A stretch of DNA of 64,000 bases from Flavobacteriaceae bacterium (GCA_947453195.1 CANGFO010000001.1:62001-126000), one strand, 5' to 3'; numbered from the stretch's first letter, positions 48,671 to 58,641 are shown. A program made the numbers and translations. The notes: generated by a model not told the origin, from the letters alone.

Positions 48671-49723
48671 ATGGCATCTTTTTATAAGTTACAAATCAAA
48701 GAAATTAAGCGAGAAACCCCAAGCGCAGTTTCTGTAGTTTTTAATGTCCCAACCGAATTACAATCTGCATATCAATTCATCGCAGGTCAATATATTAATT
48801 TGAAATTAACGCTTGACGGAAAAGAAATTCGTCGTGCCTATTCCATTTGTTCTTCGCCTAATAATGGTGAATTACGCATTGCAATTAAGGCGGTTAAAAA
48901 TGGTCTTTTTTCAAAATTTGCTAACGAAAACCTTAGCGTAGGCGATATCCTAGAAGTAGGTCAACCGGAAGGAAAATTTACTTTTGAACCGAATATTGAA
49001 AAACAAAAAAACTACGCAGCTCTAGTTGCTGGAAGCGGAATTACGCCAGTAATGTCAATCTTACAGTCGGTTTTAGAAAACGAACCGAACAGTTCTTTTG
49101 TGTTACTTTATGGAAATAAAACTCCTGAAGAAACTATTTTTCACCAACAGTTACACGATTTACAATTGAAATATGTTGGCCGTTTATTAGTGCATTATGC
49201 TTTCAGCCAAAGCAAAGTTGAAAACGAACTTTTTGGAAGAATAGACAAGTCAAATATCAACTTTGTTTTTGACAACAAGCACAAAGAAAAAGATTTTGAC
49301 AAGTTCTATTTATGTGGTCCTGAAGAGATGATCAACTTGGCAACTGCCGTTTTAAAAGAACACAACGTTGCCGATAAAAACATCAAATTTGAATTGTTTA
49401 CCGCATCAGGCACTGAAAATACCGAAGCAAGTTCTCACGAAGGACATACTAAAATCACGGTTTTGGTAGACGACGAGGAAACGACTTTTGAAATGAGTCA
49501 GAAGCAAACCATTTTAGATGCTGCTTTAAAACAAGGCATTGACGCTCCTTATTCTTGCCAAGGCGGAATTTGCAGCAGTTGTTTAGCTCGTGTTTCTAAA
49601 GGTACTGCAGAGATGAAAAAGAATTCTATTTTGAGTGATAAAGAAGTGGCTGATGGTCTTATTTTAACTTGTCAAGCACATCCAACTTCGAGTGAATTAA
49701 CTGTAGATTTTGATGATGTTTAA
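48671..49723 (+). CDS. PaaE-like ferredoxin-NAD(P)+ oxidoreductase with C-terminal 2Fe-2S domain
   Basis: RRAYSICSSPNNGELRIAIK; GSGITPVMSIL; plant-type 2Fe-2S PYSCQGGICSSCLARVSKG. Confidence 0.94.
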   Translation: MASFYKLQIKEIKRETPSAVSVVFNVPTELQSAYQFIAGQYINLKLTLDGKEIRRAYSICSSPNNGELRIAIKAVKNGLFSKFANENLSVGDILEVGQPEGKFTFEPNIEKQKNYAALVAGSGITPVMSILQSVLENEPNSSFVLLYGNKTPEETIFHQQLHDLQLKYVGRLLVHYAFSQSKVENELFGRIDKSNINFVFDNKHKEKDFDKFYLCGPEEMINLATAVLKEHNVADKNIKFELFTASGTENTEASSHEGHTKITVLVDDEETTFEMSQKQTILDAALKQGIDAPYSCQGGICSSCLARVSKGTAEMKKNSILSDKEVADGLILTCQAHPTSSELTVDFDDV

Positions 49724-50757
49724 TTAAGTTGTGACAGTATTCTGTCAACTATTTTTTCTGGCGAAATTGTTCGCATAGCATCTTCATAACCATCAACTTT
49801 TACGTTTCCATAAACCGAAGTAGGCAATAAAGGGTATTGCGCTCTATCGGCAACCAAACAATTTTCTTCTGGTTGGTTATACGGTGCAAAGCCAGCATAA
49901 GGATGCGTAGCGCCCCATAAAGTTACCGTTTTTACTCCAAATAATGCCGCCAAATGCGCATTTCCAGAATCCATAGAAAGCATAACATCTAGATTTGAAA
50001 TGAGATGCAACTCATCGATAAATGAGATTTTTTTTGAAAAATTAAATACATTATCTAATCCATTTGCCAAATGTTCTAATCGAACAAAATCGGGTTCACC
50101 CCCAAATAATAAAACCGTATAGTGTTTGTTTTCGGAAAGTGCTGCGATCACTTTTTCCATTAAATCAATTGGATAAGTTTTTCCTTTATAATGTGCAAAT
50201 GGAGCAATTCCAATCCATTTTTCATTTTTTTTGCCCAAAAGGGAGCTTGCTTTTTCGGGAATAGGTCCTTTTTCTAACAAATAAGGCATGTCCAAATTAA
50301 CTGAATAACCCAATTTCTTAAGCGTGTCCAGGTGTCTTTGGATCATTGTTTTTAGCGGACGAAAATCTTTATTAGTTAAGCTAGTGAGTGCTTTTTTATC
50401 GGCTCTACCTTTATCGGTTGCGGCTACTTTTTTGCCAAAAAGTGCAAATAATTGGCGCACCACTTGAGATCGAAGCACGTTGTGAAAATCGGCAATCTGG
50501 TTTACCCCAAGCGCTTTTAAATCGGAGTATAACTTGATAATACCTACGAAGCCCTTGTGTTGGTGGTGGGTATGAACCGAGAAAAAATTTACATTCGGAA
50601 TATTTTCAAAAATCGATTTGAAAAACGGCCTTGAAACAATGGTAATTTTTAAGTCGGGATACTGCTTGGACAAGGCAAGAACAACAGGAACTGTCATGGC
50701 AACATCTCCCATAGCAGAGAGTCTGATAATGGCAATATGCTGAGCGTTATTCGACAA
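49720..50757 (-). CDS. Glycosyltransferase family 9 (heptosyltransferase-like)
   Basis: IAIIRLSAMGDVAMTVPVVLAL; SNLDVMLSMDSGNAHLAALFGVKTVTLWGATHP. Confidence 0.93.
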   Translation of the reverse strand: MSNNAQHIAIIRLSAMGDVAMTVPVVLALSKQYPDLKITIVSRPFFKSIFENIPNVNFFSVHTHHQHKGFVGIIKLYSDLKALGVNQIADFHNVLRSQVVRQLFALFGKKVAATDKGRADKKALTSLTNKDFRPLKTMIQRHLDTLKKLGYSVNLDMPYLLEKGPIPEKASSLLGKKNEKWIGIAPFAHYKGKTYPIDLMEKVIAALSENKHYTVLLFGGEPDFVRLEHLANGLDNVFNFSKKISFIDELHLISNLDVMLSMDSGNAHLAALFGVKTVTLWGATHPYAGFAPYNQPEENCLVADRAQYPLLPTSVYGNVKVDGYEDAMRTISPEKIVDRILSQLN

Positions 50758-50762
50758 GTAGA

Positions 50763-51368
50763 TTATTTTTTATTCTGATATAAAACTGGATTCAAATCGT
50801 CGTCGTTGTACATTTTCATCTGTTTGTACACTTTCATAAATTTATCTCCGTTTTCAATATCCAATAATAAATCATCAATTGCAGTAGATAAATCCGAGCG
50901 TTGCTCTAAAAGCACATTTAGTTTTTCTTGGCATTTATCTCTATGTTCTTGCGAAGCTTCTGTACGAGTCACTTCTTCATTCATGTGATAAATTTTTAAA
51001 GCTAAAATAGACAATCTATCAATGGTCCAAGCTGGACTTTCTGAGTTGATTTTGGCAGATGCCTTAACGGCAACATGAGCATATTTTTGAAGGAAATAAC
51101 TGTCAATATATTCTACCATGTCGGTGCGTTCTTGATTGGAAGCGTCGATTTTTCTTTTTAAAGTTAAAGCTGCAACTGGGTCAATATTTGGATCTCTAAT
51201 AATGTCTTCGTAATGCCATTGCACGGTATCAATCCAGTTTTTAAAATACAACAAATGCTCAATTTTATCACTTGGATAAGGGTTGTTTATAGGTTGATCT
51301 ACACTGTCGTGAACGTGGTAATCCTTAATACTTTGTTCAAATATGGAATAGGCAAATTTTGAAAACAT
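50763..51368 (-). CDS. DUF4254-type protein
   Basis: Conserved-type protein (PYPSDKIEHLLYFKNWIDTVQWHYEDIIRDP) next to GT9 gene. Confidence 0.8.
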   Translation of the reverse strand: MFSKFAYSIFEQSIKDYHVHDSVDQPINNPYPSDKIEHLLYFKNWIDTVQWHYEDIIRDPNIDPVAALTLKRKIDASNQERTDMVEYIDSYFLQKYAHVAVKASAKINSESPAWTIDRLSILALKIYHMNEEVTRTEASQEHRDKCQEKLNVLLEQRSDLSTAIDDLLLDIENGDKFMKVYKQMKMYNDDDLNPVLYQNKK

Positions 51369-51468
51369 AACTATATCATTTTAATTATTTCATACAATTT
51401 GACCAAAAGGTCTCGGGTGCAAAGATAGTTTTTATACTTTTACATAAACCTACTTAATTATCACTTTT

Positions 51469-52122
51469 ATGCAAATTCATTATATTTCTAATAACAACAG
51501 TATACTAAATCATTTTTTGGCAGAAATTAGAGCTGTAGAAATCCAAAAAGACAGCATGCGTTTTAGAAAAAACATGGAACGCATTGGTGAAATAATGGCG
51601 TATGAAATTAGTAAGGAATTGCACTATCAAGAACTTGCTGTTACTACTCCACTAGGCGTAAAACAAACTACAGCAATTGCAGACAAAGTAGTTTTGTGTT
51701 CTATCCTTAGAGCAGGATTGGCATTACATTCGGGATTTACAAACTTTTTTGATCATGCCGAAAACGGATTTGTTTCAGCGTACAGACACCATCCAAATAA
51801 CGATGATTTTTTTGATATTTTAATAGAATATAAGGCAATGCCTTCATTGGAAAACAAAACCCTAATCCTGATTGATCCGATGCTAGCCACTGGACAATCT
51901 ATTGTTGCGGTGTTAAATAAATTAAACCTAGAACAAAACCCTAAAGAAATTCATATTGCCGTGGTGATTGCAGCGCCGGAAGGAATAACTTATTTAGAAA
52001 AAAATATTCCGAGCAATTGCCATCTTTGGGTAGCGTCATTAGACGAAAAACTTAATGAAAAAAACTACATTATTCCGGGACTTGGAGATGCAGGCGATTT
52101 GGCTTTTGGAGATAAATTATAG
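51469..52122 (+). CDS. upp: Uracil phosphoribosyltransferase
   Basis: CSILRAGLALHSGF; LILIDPMLATGQSIVAVL; YIIPGLGDAGDLAFG. Confidence 0.96.
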   Translation: MQIHYISNNNSILNHFLAEIRAVEIQKDSMRFRKNMERIGEIMAYEISKELHYQELAVTTPLGVKQTTAIADKVVLCSILRAGLALHSGFTNFFDHAENGFVSAYRHHPNNDDFFDILIEYKAMPSLENKTLILIDPMLATGQSIVAVLNKLNLEQNPKEIHIAVVIAAPEGITYLEKNIPSNCHLWVASLDEKLNEKNYIIPGLGDAGDLAFGDKL

Positions 52123-53046
52123 TTGCGAAAAGAAGCAATAAAATCCAGATACGATAGAAAGTAATAATATTAATTCCTGTTTAAATTTACTCTGAAAATT
52201 TTCTACTGTGCTCGTTGCAATTATTGCCATTGGCAAGAAAGAAAACACCAAAATTTCATTGCTTTTATTAGCCGAAATTAAAAAAACAAGAATGCTTAAT
52301 ATTGTCCCAAAAAGGGCTTTTTTGTAGGAAGCTTGGAGATTTAATGGCTTATTTGGAATTGAAATAACAAATGGGAAAACAAAAAACGCCAAGAATACGG
52401 CAAAAATAGAAAAAGCTATGTTTTGAGTTTGACTTGTAAAATAATCGATCTTAAAACTCACTTCTCCTGAATGAAGAAAAGTAGTTAACACCGATTTATC
52501 GAATAAAAGGTCATAAAATATAAAAACCACTGCAAATGAAAAAAATGCCACAAAAGGAATTAACCAATTTCTATAATCTCTTGAAGCATTAAAAATAATG
52601 GAAATGTATACTAATATGATGAAAATTATAGCCCAATAATGAAACAAACTTGCTACGAAGATCCATAAGGAGGCATCAAATATTTTTTCTTTCGTAAATT
52701 TTAGTGTTTGAAGCGAAATCAATCTTCTCATGGATAATAAAACAAAGAAATTTGCTAAAAGCAAATTCATACTGCTGAATATCTTTGGAAAGAAGAGTAA
52801 GAAAAGGAAAAAATACAATATTGTATAAGAGCTTCCTTTTGTTAAAGCATTTTTTTTTACCATAAAATTGGAAAGAAATAATGACCCTAAAATCAGTGTT
52901 AAAGCACCTGCTTTTTTTATGATATCAGACCAAGTATTCATTCCGGTGGGATTGTGAAATTGATATACAAAAAACAAAATGATAGTTAAAATTCCTATCA
53001 AAGAATAATTAATTGGTGTAGATTTTTTAAAAATGCTTGTTATCAT
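52117..53046 (-). CDS. Multi-TM membrane protein (DUF6427-type)
   Basis: Polytopic protein in conserved upp neighbourhood; stop overlaps upp stop. Confidence 0.75.
   Translation of the reverse strand: MITSIFKKSTPINYSLIGILTIILFFVYQFHNPTGMNTWSDIIKKAGALTLILGSLFLSNFMVKKNALTKGSSYTILYFFLFLLFFPKIFSSMNLLLANFFVLLSMRRLISLQTLKFTKEKIFDASLWIFVASLFHYWAIIFIILVYISIIFNASRDYRNWLIPFVAFFSFAVVFIFYDLLFDKSVLTTFLHSGEVSFKIDYFTSQTQNIAFSIFAVFLAFFVFPFVISIPNKPLNLQASYKKALFGTILSILVFLISANKSNEILVFSFLPMAIIATSTVENFQSKFKQELILLLSIVSGFYCFFSQL
52122..52139. repeat. Decayed REP-like fragment, family A (GTTGCGAAAAGAAGCAAT), in the 3' end of the 52117-53046 gene
   Basis: Similar to ATTGCGAGAAACGAAGCAAT at 34114-34133. Confidence 0.4.
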
Positions 53047-53058
53047 GAGTATATTTTA

Positions 53059-53066
53059 TACTTTTG
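53059..53066 (+). promoter_or_regulatory. Candidate -7 box (TACTTTTG)
   Basis: Matches TAnnTTTG upstream of 53119 gene. Confidence 0.45.
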
Positions 53067-53118
53067 CGTTGTAAATATAACACTACATCCAATACAAAAA
53101 CAAATAAAACTTAATTAG

Positions 53119-53349
53119 ATGAAAGCATTTTTTGAAGCAATACAATCTCTTTTTGTAGATTTCTTATTCAAACCATTAGATTGGTTACGTGCATTAGAGT
53201 TAGATAATTGGTGGTTAGCTAATATTGTTAGCTGGACCTTAATGGCTGTATGTGCAAGATACGTTATCTATTGGTGCAAACAATTAACCATTCACCAAAA
53301 AAACAACGAAGAAAACCAAGATACTACGGCGCACTCTTTCTTAAAGTAA
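53119..53349 (+). CDS. Small single-TM protein (DUF6341-type, upp-associated)
   Basis: 76-aa ORF with own candidate promoter; FIDFLFKPLDWLRALELDNWWLAN-type sequence. Confidence 0.8.
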   Translation: MKAFFEAIQSLFVDFLFKPLDWLRALELDNWWLANIVSWTLMAVCARYVIYWCKQLTIHQKNNEENQDTTAHSFLK

Positions 53350-54615
53350 GTCGAAACCGATATCTTTTCTATAATACATCTTATCAAAATGTAGTTTTTC
53401 TATGTTTTGATAAGATTTTTTTATGGCCTCTTGGAAATTATCTCCATATGAAGTAATTGCTATCACTCTACCTCCGTTGGTAACAACTTTGTCGTTTTCT
53501 AATTTAGTTCCGGCGTGAAATGCAATCGAATCTTGTATTTTTTCTAGTCCTGTAATTTCAAATCCTTTATCATAATCTTCGGGATATCCACCTGATACAA
53601 CCATAATAGTAGTGGCACTTCTTTCATCGATTTCTAACGAAACTTGATCTAAGGTTTGATTTGCAACTGCTTGAAATAACTCAACTAAATCGGATTTCAA
53701 TCTCGGAATTACAACTTCAGTTTCAGGATCTCCCATACGCACATTGTATTCAATAACTATAGGTTCTCCTTTTACATTGATTAATCCAATAAAAACAAAT
53801 CCTTTATATTCAATATTATCTTTTTGTAAACCTACAATAGTAGGTTTTACAATTCGGGTTTCAATTTTTTCTAATAAAATAGCGTCTGCAAAGGGCACTG
53901 GAGAAACAGCTCCCATTCCGCCGGTATTTAATCCGGTATCGCCTTCGCCAATTCGTTTATAATCTTTAGCCGTTGGAAGAATTTTGTAATTTTTCCCGTC
54001 TGTTAAAACAAAACAACTCAATTCAATTCCGTCAAGAAATTCTTCAATAACCACCTTAGCACTAGCATTACCAAATTTTTGGTGCACCAACATGTTGCGC
54101 AATTCGGTTTTGGCTTCCTCCAAATCTTGAATTATTAAAACGCCTTTTCCTGCTGCCAATCCATCTGCTTTTAATACAAATGGAGGCTGAAGCGTTTCTA
54201 AAAATTCACAGCCTTCTTCTACCGTTTCTTTGGTAAAACTATCATATGCGGCAGTTGGGATGTTGTTTTTTACAAGGAATTCTTTAGCAAATTCTTTACT
54301 TCCTTCAAGCTGTGCTCCAACTTTGGAAGGTCCAATAACAAGAATGTGATTTAGTGCAGCATCCGATTTGAAAAAATCGTAAATTCCTAACACCAATGGA
54401 TCTTCTGGGCCAACCACAACTAAATCTACTTTTTCTTGAATAGCGAATGTTTTTATAGCTTCAAAATCTGAAATGTTTAACGCTATGTTTTTAGCGATTG
54501 CTGCTGTACCTGCATTTCCAGGAGCAACAAAAAGTTTGGAACATTTAGAACTTTGTAACATTTTCCATGCTAATGCGTGTTCTCTTCCGCCAGATCCAAG
54601 TAGTAAAATTGTCAT
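53341..54615 (-). CDS. purD: Phosphoribosylamine--glycine ligase
   Basis: LLLGSGGREHALAWKM; VLKADGLAAGKGV; GLNTGGMGAVSPVPF; EYNVRMGDPETEVVIPRL. Confidence 0.98.
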   Translation of the reverse strand: MTILLLGSGGREHALAWKMLQSSKCSKLFVAPGNAGTAAIAKNIALNISDFEAIKTFAIQEKVDLVVVGPEDPLVLGIYDFFKSDAALNHILVIGPSKVGAQLEGSKEFAKEFLVKNNIPTAAYDSFTKETVEEGCEFLETLQPPFVLKADGLAAGKGVLIIQDLEEAKTELRNMLVHQKFGNASAKVVIEEFLDGIELSCFVLTDGKNYKILPTAKDYKRIGEGDTGLNTGGMGAVSPVPFADAILLEKIETRIVKPTIVGLQKDNIEYKGFVFIGLINVKGEPIVIEYNVRMGDPETEVVIPRLKSDLVELFQAVANQTLDQVSLEIDERSATTIMVVSGGYPEDYDKGFEITGLEKIQDSIAFHAGTKLENDKVVTNGGRVIAITSYGDNFQEAIKKSYQNIEKLHFDKMYYRKDIGFDLL

Positions 54616-54700
54616 TGTGTTGTGCTATAAGTTGTGGTGCAAAAATAGAATATTCAAGATTACTAAATTTGAAAAAAAATTGTTTTTTAATTTTTTTAGC

Positions 54701-54708
54701 TAAATTTG
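54701..54708 (+). promoter_or_regulatory. Candidate -7 box (TAAATTTG)
   Basis: Matches TAnnTTTG; ATTG about 18 nt upstream; 21 nt before ATG. Confidence 0.45.
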
Positions 54709-54729
54709 TTTAAACTTTAATACTTCATT

Positions 54730-56073
54730 ATGAAAAAATTATTACTTACCTTATTACTTATTGCCTCCTCATCGACTTTTGCTCAGTCTTGGGATACCCA
54801 GGTTTCTGGATTTGCAAGTGCATCTAGAGGAATTAGCAAATTAGAAATTATTGATGCAAATACCGTATGGGGATTAGCCTATGACGGATCTGCTACAGGT
54901 GCAAATGTTCAGGAATTTACTCGTACTACAAATGGTGGTGCGACATGGACTCCAGGAACAATTAATGTTGGAAACACTGCTCTAGCAATTGGAAACCTAT
55001 CTGCTATAAGTGCTACTACTGCTTGGGTTTCTGCATTTGACTCTACTGCTGGATTAGGAAGCATCTGGAAAACAACTGATGCTGGTGTGACTTGGGCGCA
55101 ACAAAATGCAGGGTCTTTTTCGACTGCAGCCTCTTCATGGATAGACGGGGTTCACTTTTTTGACGCTAATAATGGATTGGCATTTGGAGATCCTGTTGGA
55201 ACTACATTTGAAATTTACACTACAAATGATGGTGGTACTACTTGGACACCGGCTACTAGCCCTGCTATTGTTACAGGAGAATATGGTTATTCTGGGAACT
55301 TTGTAGCGGCCGGAAATTCATTGTGGTTTACAACTAGCAAAGGTAAAATATACAAAACCACTGATAAAGGACTTACTTGGACAAAACTAAGTTCTCCATT
55401 AAACGATTTTGGTGCTCAAGTAACTACAACACACATTGGAAGCCTTTACTTTACAGATGATAATACCGGCATCATTGTAGGGGCAAAAAATTACTCTTCA
55501 ACAGCCGGAACTGGAACTTTTAAAATCTACACTACAACAAATGGAGGGACTACATGGTCTACAGGTGTAACATATACAGGGTTTAGAAACATATGCTACA
55601 TTCCCGGCACAACTAAATTAGTTGCTACTTCTGCCTTAACTACAACCGCAACAAGTGATGGATCATCCTATAGTACAGACAATGGAGTAACTTGGACTAC
55701 AATTGAAACCGGAACTCAAAGACTTCCTCCTGCATTTTTAAATGAAACAACCGGCTGGTGTGGCGGATTTAATTCTGATCCTTTTACAGGTGGAGTTTTT
55801 AAATTTAATGGAAGTTTATTTAACCCAACATTTGCTGGCACAAAAAGCTTTGTGGTTGCTCCAAATCCAGTTAATTCAATAGTTTCTATTTCTTCTTCAT
55901 TAGTAGACTCTTATTCATTGAAAGTTTTAGATTTAACTGGGAAAACAATTCTAGAAAAAGAATTAAATGGCATAGAAAATACATTGGATATTTCTGCATT
56001 AAACTCTGGAATGTATTTCTTTAATTTCACTTCAGATTCTAAATCAGAAACTGTAAAAATTATTAAAAATTAA
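54730..56073 (+). CDS. Secreted YCF48/BNR-like repeat protein with type A T9SS C-terminal sorting domain
   Basis: Repeated TTDAGVTWAQ / TTNGGTTWS; C-terminus VVAPNPVNSIVSIS...NSGMYFFNFTSDSKSETVKIIKN. Confidence 0.92.
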   Translation: MKKLLLTLLLIASSSTFAQSWDTQVSGFASASRGISKLEIIDANTVWGLAYDGSATGANVQEFTRTTNGGATWTPGTINVGNTALAIGNLSAISATTAWVSAFDSTAGLGSIWKTTDAGVTWAQQNAGSFSTAASSWIDGVHFFDANNGLAFGDPVGTTFEIYTTNDGGTTWTPATSPAIVTGEYGYSGNFVAAGNSLWFTTSKGKIYKTTDKGLTWTKLSSPLNDFGAQVTTTHIGSLYFTDDNTGIIVGAKNYSSTAGTGTFKIYTTTNGGTTWSTGVTYTGFRNICYIPGTTKLVATSALTTTATSDGSSYSTDNGVTWTTIETGTQRLPPAFLNETTGWCGGFNSDPFTGGVFKFNGSLFNPTFAGTKSFVVAPNPVNSIVSISSSLVDSYSLKVLDLTGKTILEKELNGIENTLDISALNSGMYFFNFTSDSKSETVKIIKN

Positions 56074-56094
56074 TTCTAAATAAATAGTATTTTT

Positions 56095-56123
56095 AAGGGC
56101 TGACTTTTGTTAGCCCTTTTTTA
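56095..56123 (+). terminator. Rho-independent terminator
   Basis: AAGGGCT/AGCCCTT stem followed by T-run. Confidence 0.8.
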
Positions 56124-56132
56124 TTTAAAACT

Positions 56133-57440
56133 ATGTTTTCAATTTTTAATTTATCCCTTTTTTTAAATGGCTTTCCAATCAAGAAGGCACAAAAAAATTT
56201 AAAAAAAATACAAGCTATTTCAGAAGTAGATTTTGAAAAATATGTTATGGATAAAAGGGAAGAAATTGTGAACTTCCATTTAAAAAATAACCGCTTTTAT
56301 TCTGAATTCGTGGGCAAAAACGAATTCGAAAATTGGGAAGCGCTCCCAATAATGACAAAAAAAGAGCTTCAAAAACCACTTCAAAGCAGACTATCCAAAG
56401 GATATAAAGAAAAATATTATTTCAATAAAACTTCTGGTTCTAGCGGAATTCCTTTTGTTTTTGCAAAAAATATGTACTCCCATGCGCTAACTTGGGCTGT
56501 AATTCAAGATCGGTTTGGATGGTTTGGAATAAATTTTAATTCCTATTTACAGGCGCGTTTTTATGGAATTCCTTTAGATTTTATTGGAAACACCAAAGAA
56601 CGTATCAAAGATTTCTTTAGTAATAGATATCGGTTTCCAGTTTTTGATTTATCCGATGCTTTTATGGAATCGGTGGTTGCTGCATTTCAAAAAAAGCACT
56701 TTCAATACATCAATGGGTACACTTCTTCAATTGTATTATTTGCAAAATATTTGAAGAAAAAAAATATACAATTAATAACTATTTGTCCCAGTTTGAAATA
56801 TTGTGTAGTTACTTCTGAAATGCTTTTTGAAGAAGATAAAATCCTTTTAGAATCTCAATTTGGAGTTCCAGTAATTAACGAATATGGCGCTTCTGAACTG
56901 GATCTTATTGCGTTTACAAATATTCAAAAGGAATGGCAAGTCAATTCGGAGACCTTATTTGTAGAGATTTTAGATGAAAACAATAGGATCGTACCTAACG
57001 GAAAAGAAGGTAGGATTGTAATAACTTCATTATACAATAAAGCACATCCTTTTATAAGATATGAGATAGGCGATATTGGAATTTTAGAGGGAAAAAGCAC
57101 ATTAAAAAAGCCTATTCTGAAAAAATTAATTGGAAGAACAAATGATGTAGCAATGCTTCCAAGTGGGAAAAAAACTCCTGGATTAACTTTTTATTATATT
57201 ACAAAAAGCATCATTGAAGACGACGGAAATGTAAAAGAATTTGTTGTCAAACAAACCAAAATAGATACCTTTGAAATTGAATATTGTAGCGAAGTAGAAT
57301 TGTCTGAAAAGAAATTAGAAACCATTAAATTGGCTATTACAAACTATCTAGAATCGGGATTGAATTTTACCTTTCATAGAAAAGATAATATAGAACGTAG
57401 TCCGAGTGGGAAACTAAAACAATTTGTTTCTGTAGTTTGA
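56133..57440 (+). CDS. Phenylacetate-CoA ligase-like (CapK-type) adenylate-forming protein
   Basis: FNKTSGSSGIPFVF; INEYGASELDLIAF; polysaccharide-locus context. Confidence 0.88.
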   Translation: MFSIFNLSLFLNGFPIKKAQKNLKKIQAISEVDFEKYVMDKREEIVNFHLKNNRFYSEFVGKNEFENWEALPIMTKKELQKPLQSRLSKGYKEKYYFNKTSGSSGIPFVFAKNMYSHALTWAVIQDRFGWFGINFNSYLQARFYGIPLDFIGNTKERIKDFFSNRYRFPVFDLSDAFMESVVAAFQKKHFQYINGYTSSIVLFAKYLKKKNIQLITICPSLKYCVVTSEMLFEEDKILLESQFGVPVINEYGASELDLIAFTNIQKEWQVNSETLFVEILDENNRIVPNGKEGRIVITSLYNKAHPFIRYEIGDIGILEGKSTLKKPILKKLIGRTNDVAMLPSGKKTPGLTFYYITKSIIEDDGNVKEFVVKQTKIDTFEIEYCSEVELSEKKLETIKLAITNYLESGLNFTFHRKDNIERSPSGKLKQFVSVV

Positions 57441-57481
57441 GAATTTTGCTCTAAAGAAAGTATAAATTAATTGAAGGAATA

Positions 57482-57506
57482 GATAGCATCGATCCTCGCA
57501 ATGACA
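57482..57506. repeat. Decayed REP-like sequence, family A, inverted (GATAGCATCGATCCTCGCAATGACA)
   Basis: Reverse complement TGTCATTGCGAGGATCGATGCTATC aligns with family A. Confidence 0.55.
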
Positions 57507-57510
57507 AAAA

Positions 57511-58596
57511 ATGAAAATTACCCTAATTGCTGGCGCTAGACCAAATTTTATTAAAATTGCACCCATCATCAAAGCGATTGAAAAAAAACAATCGGAAGGG
57601 GCAACAACTTCCTTCAGACTCGTACATACGGGCCAGCATTACGATAAAGCATTAAGTGACACTTTTTTTGAAGAATTAAATATTCCAGCCCCTCATATAA
57701 ATTTAAATGTAAAAAGCGGCTCACAAGCAGAACAGACTGCTGCGATAATGATAGCATTTGAAAAAGAATTAATGTCAAATCCATGCGATTTGGTTTTGGT
57801 AGTTGGTGATGTAAATTCTACAATGGCTTGTGCAATAGTGGCCAAAAAAATGAATATTAAAGTGGCTCATGTAGAGGCAGGAATTCGATCTGGAGACTTA
57901 ACCATGCCCGAAGAAATAAACCGAATTGTAACGGATAGCATCACCGATTATTTCTTCACTACCTCGACAAAAGCAGGTGAAAATCTAATAAAAAATGGGG
58001 CTTTACCAGCTAACATTCATTTTGTTGGTAATGTTATGATTGACACTTTATTTCAAAATTTAGATAGAATAACTGCTCCAAATTTTTGGAATGAATACCA
58101 ATTAGAGTCAAAAAACTATTTGCTTTTAACACTTCACCGCCCTTCCAATGTGGATGAAGAGAAATCACTTTTTGATTTATTAAAAGGAATTGACGCAATG
58201 GCTAGAGATAAGAAAATAATTTTTCCGATTCATCCAAGAACAAAAGCAATTATTGGAGATAAAAATCTAGAATTAAAAAACATCCTATTAGTAGAGCCTC
58301 AAGGGTATTTAAATTTTATATATTTAATCAGAAATTGTTTAGCTGTAATTACTGATTCGGGTGGGATTTCTGAAGAAACAACGGTATTGGGAATTCCTTG
58401 TTTTACCATGAGAACTACAACCGAAAGACCGGAAACGATCTCTGTTGGAACAAATACATTGGTTGGAAATTCACTTGAAAATTTGGTAAAAAGTTATTCA
58501 GATTTCTTGCAGAATGAAATCAAACAATTTGGAATTCCAGCGCTTTGGGATGGAAAAGCATCTGAACGTATTATAGATTTACTATTAAAAAAATAA
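57511..58596 (+). CDS. wecB: UDP-N-acetylglucosamine 2-epimerase (non-hydrolysing)
   Basis: GARPNFIKIAPIIKAI; HTGQHYD; HVEAGIRSGDLTMPEEINRIVTDSI; LLTLHRPSNVD. Confidence 0.96.
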   Translation: MKITLIAGARPNFIKIAPIIKAIEKKQSEGATTSFRLVHTGQHYDKALSDTFFEELNIPAPHINLNVKSGSQAEQTAAIMIAFEKELMSNPCDLVLVVGDVNSTMACAIVAKKMNIKVAHVEAGIRSGDLTMPEEINRIVTDSITDYFFTTSTKAGENLIKNGALPANIHFVGNVMIDTLFQNLDRITAPNFWNEYQLESKNYLLLTLHRPSNVDEEKSLFDLLKGIDAMARDKKIIFPIHPRTKAIIGDKNLELKNILLVEPQGYLNFIYLIRNCLAVITDSGGISEETTVLGIPCFTMRTTTERPETISVGTNTLVGNSLENLVKSYSDFLQNEIKQFGIPALWDGKASERIIDLLLKK

Positions 58597-58607
58597 TACC
58601 CAATTTT

Positions 58608-58630
58608 AGATTCCTACCGAATGACAAAAG
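58608..58630. repeat. Decayed REP-like sequence, family B (AGATTCCTACCGAATGACAAAAG)
   Basis: Close match to 28558-28580. Confidence 0.55.
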
Positions 58631-58641
58631 AGTGAGAAAAA

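Noticed and set aside
48671-49723. PaaE-like reductase as evidence of a phenylacetate degradation cluster
   Set aside because: No paaABCD or other catabolic genes adjacent; such orphan reductases are common
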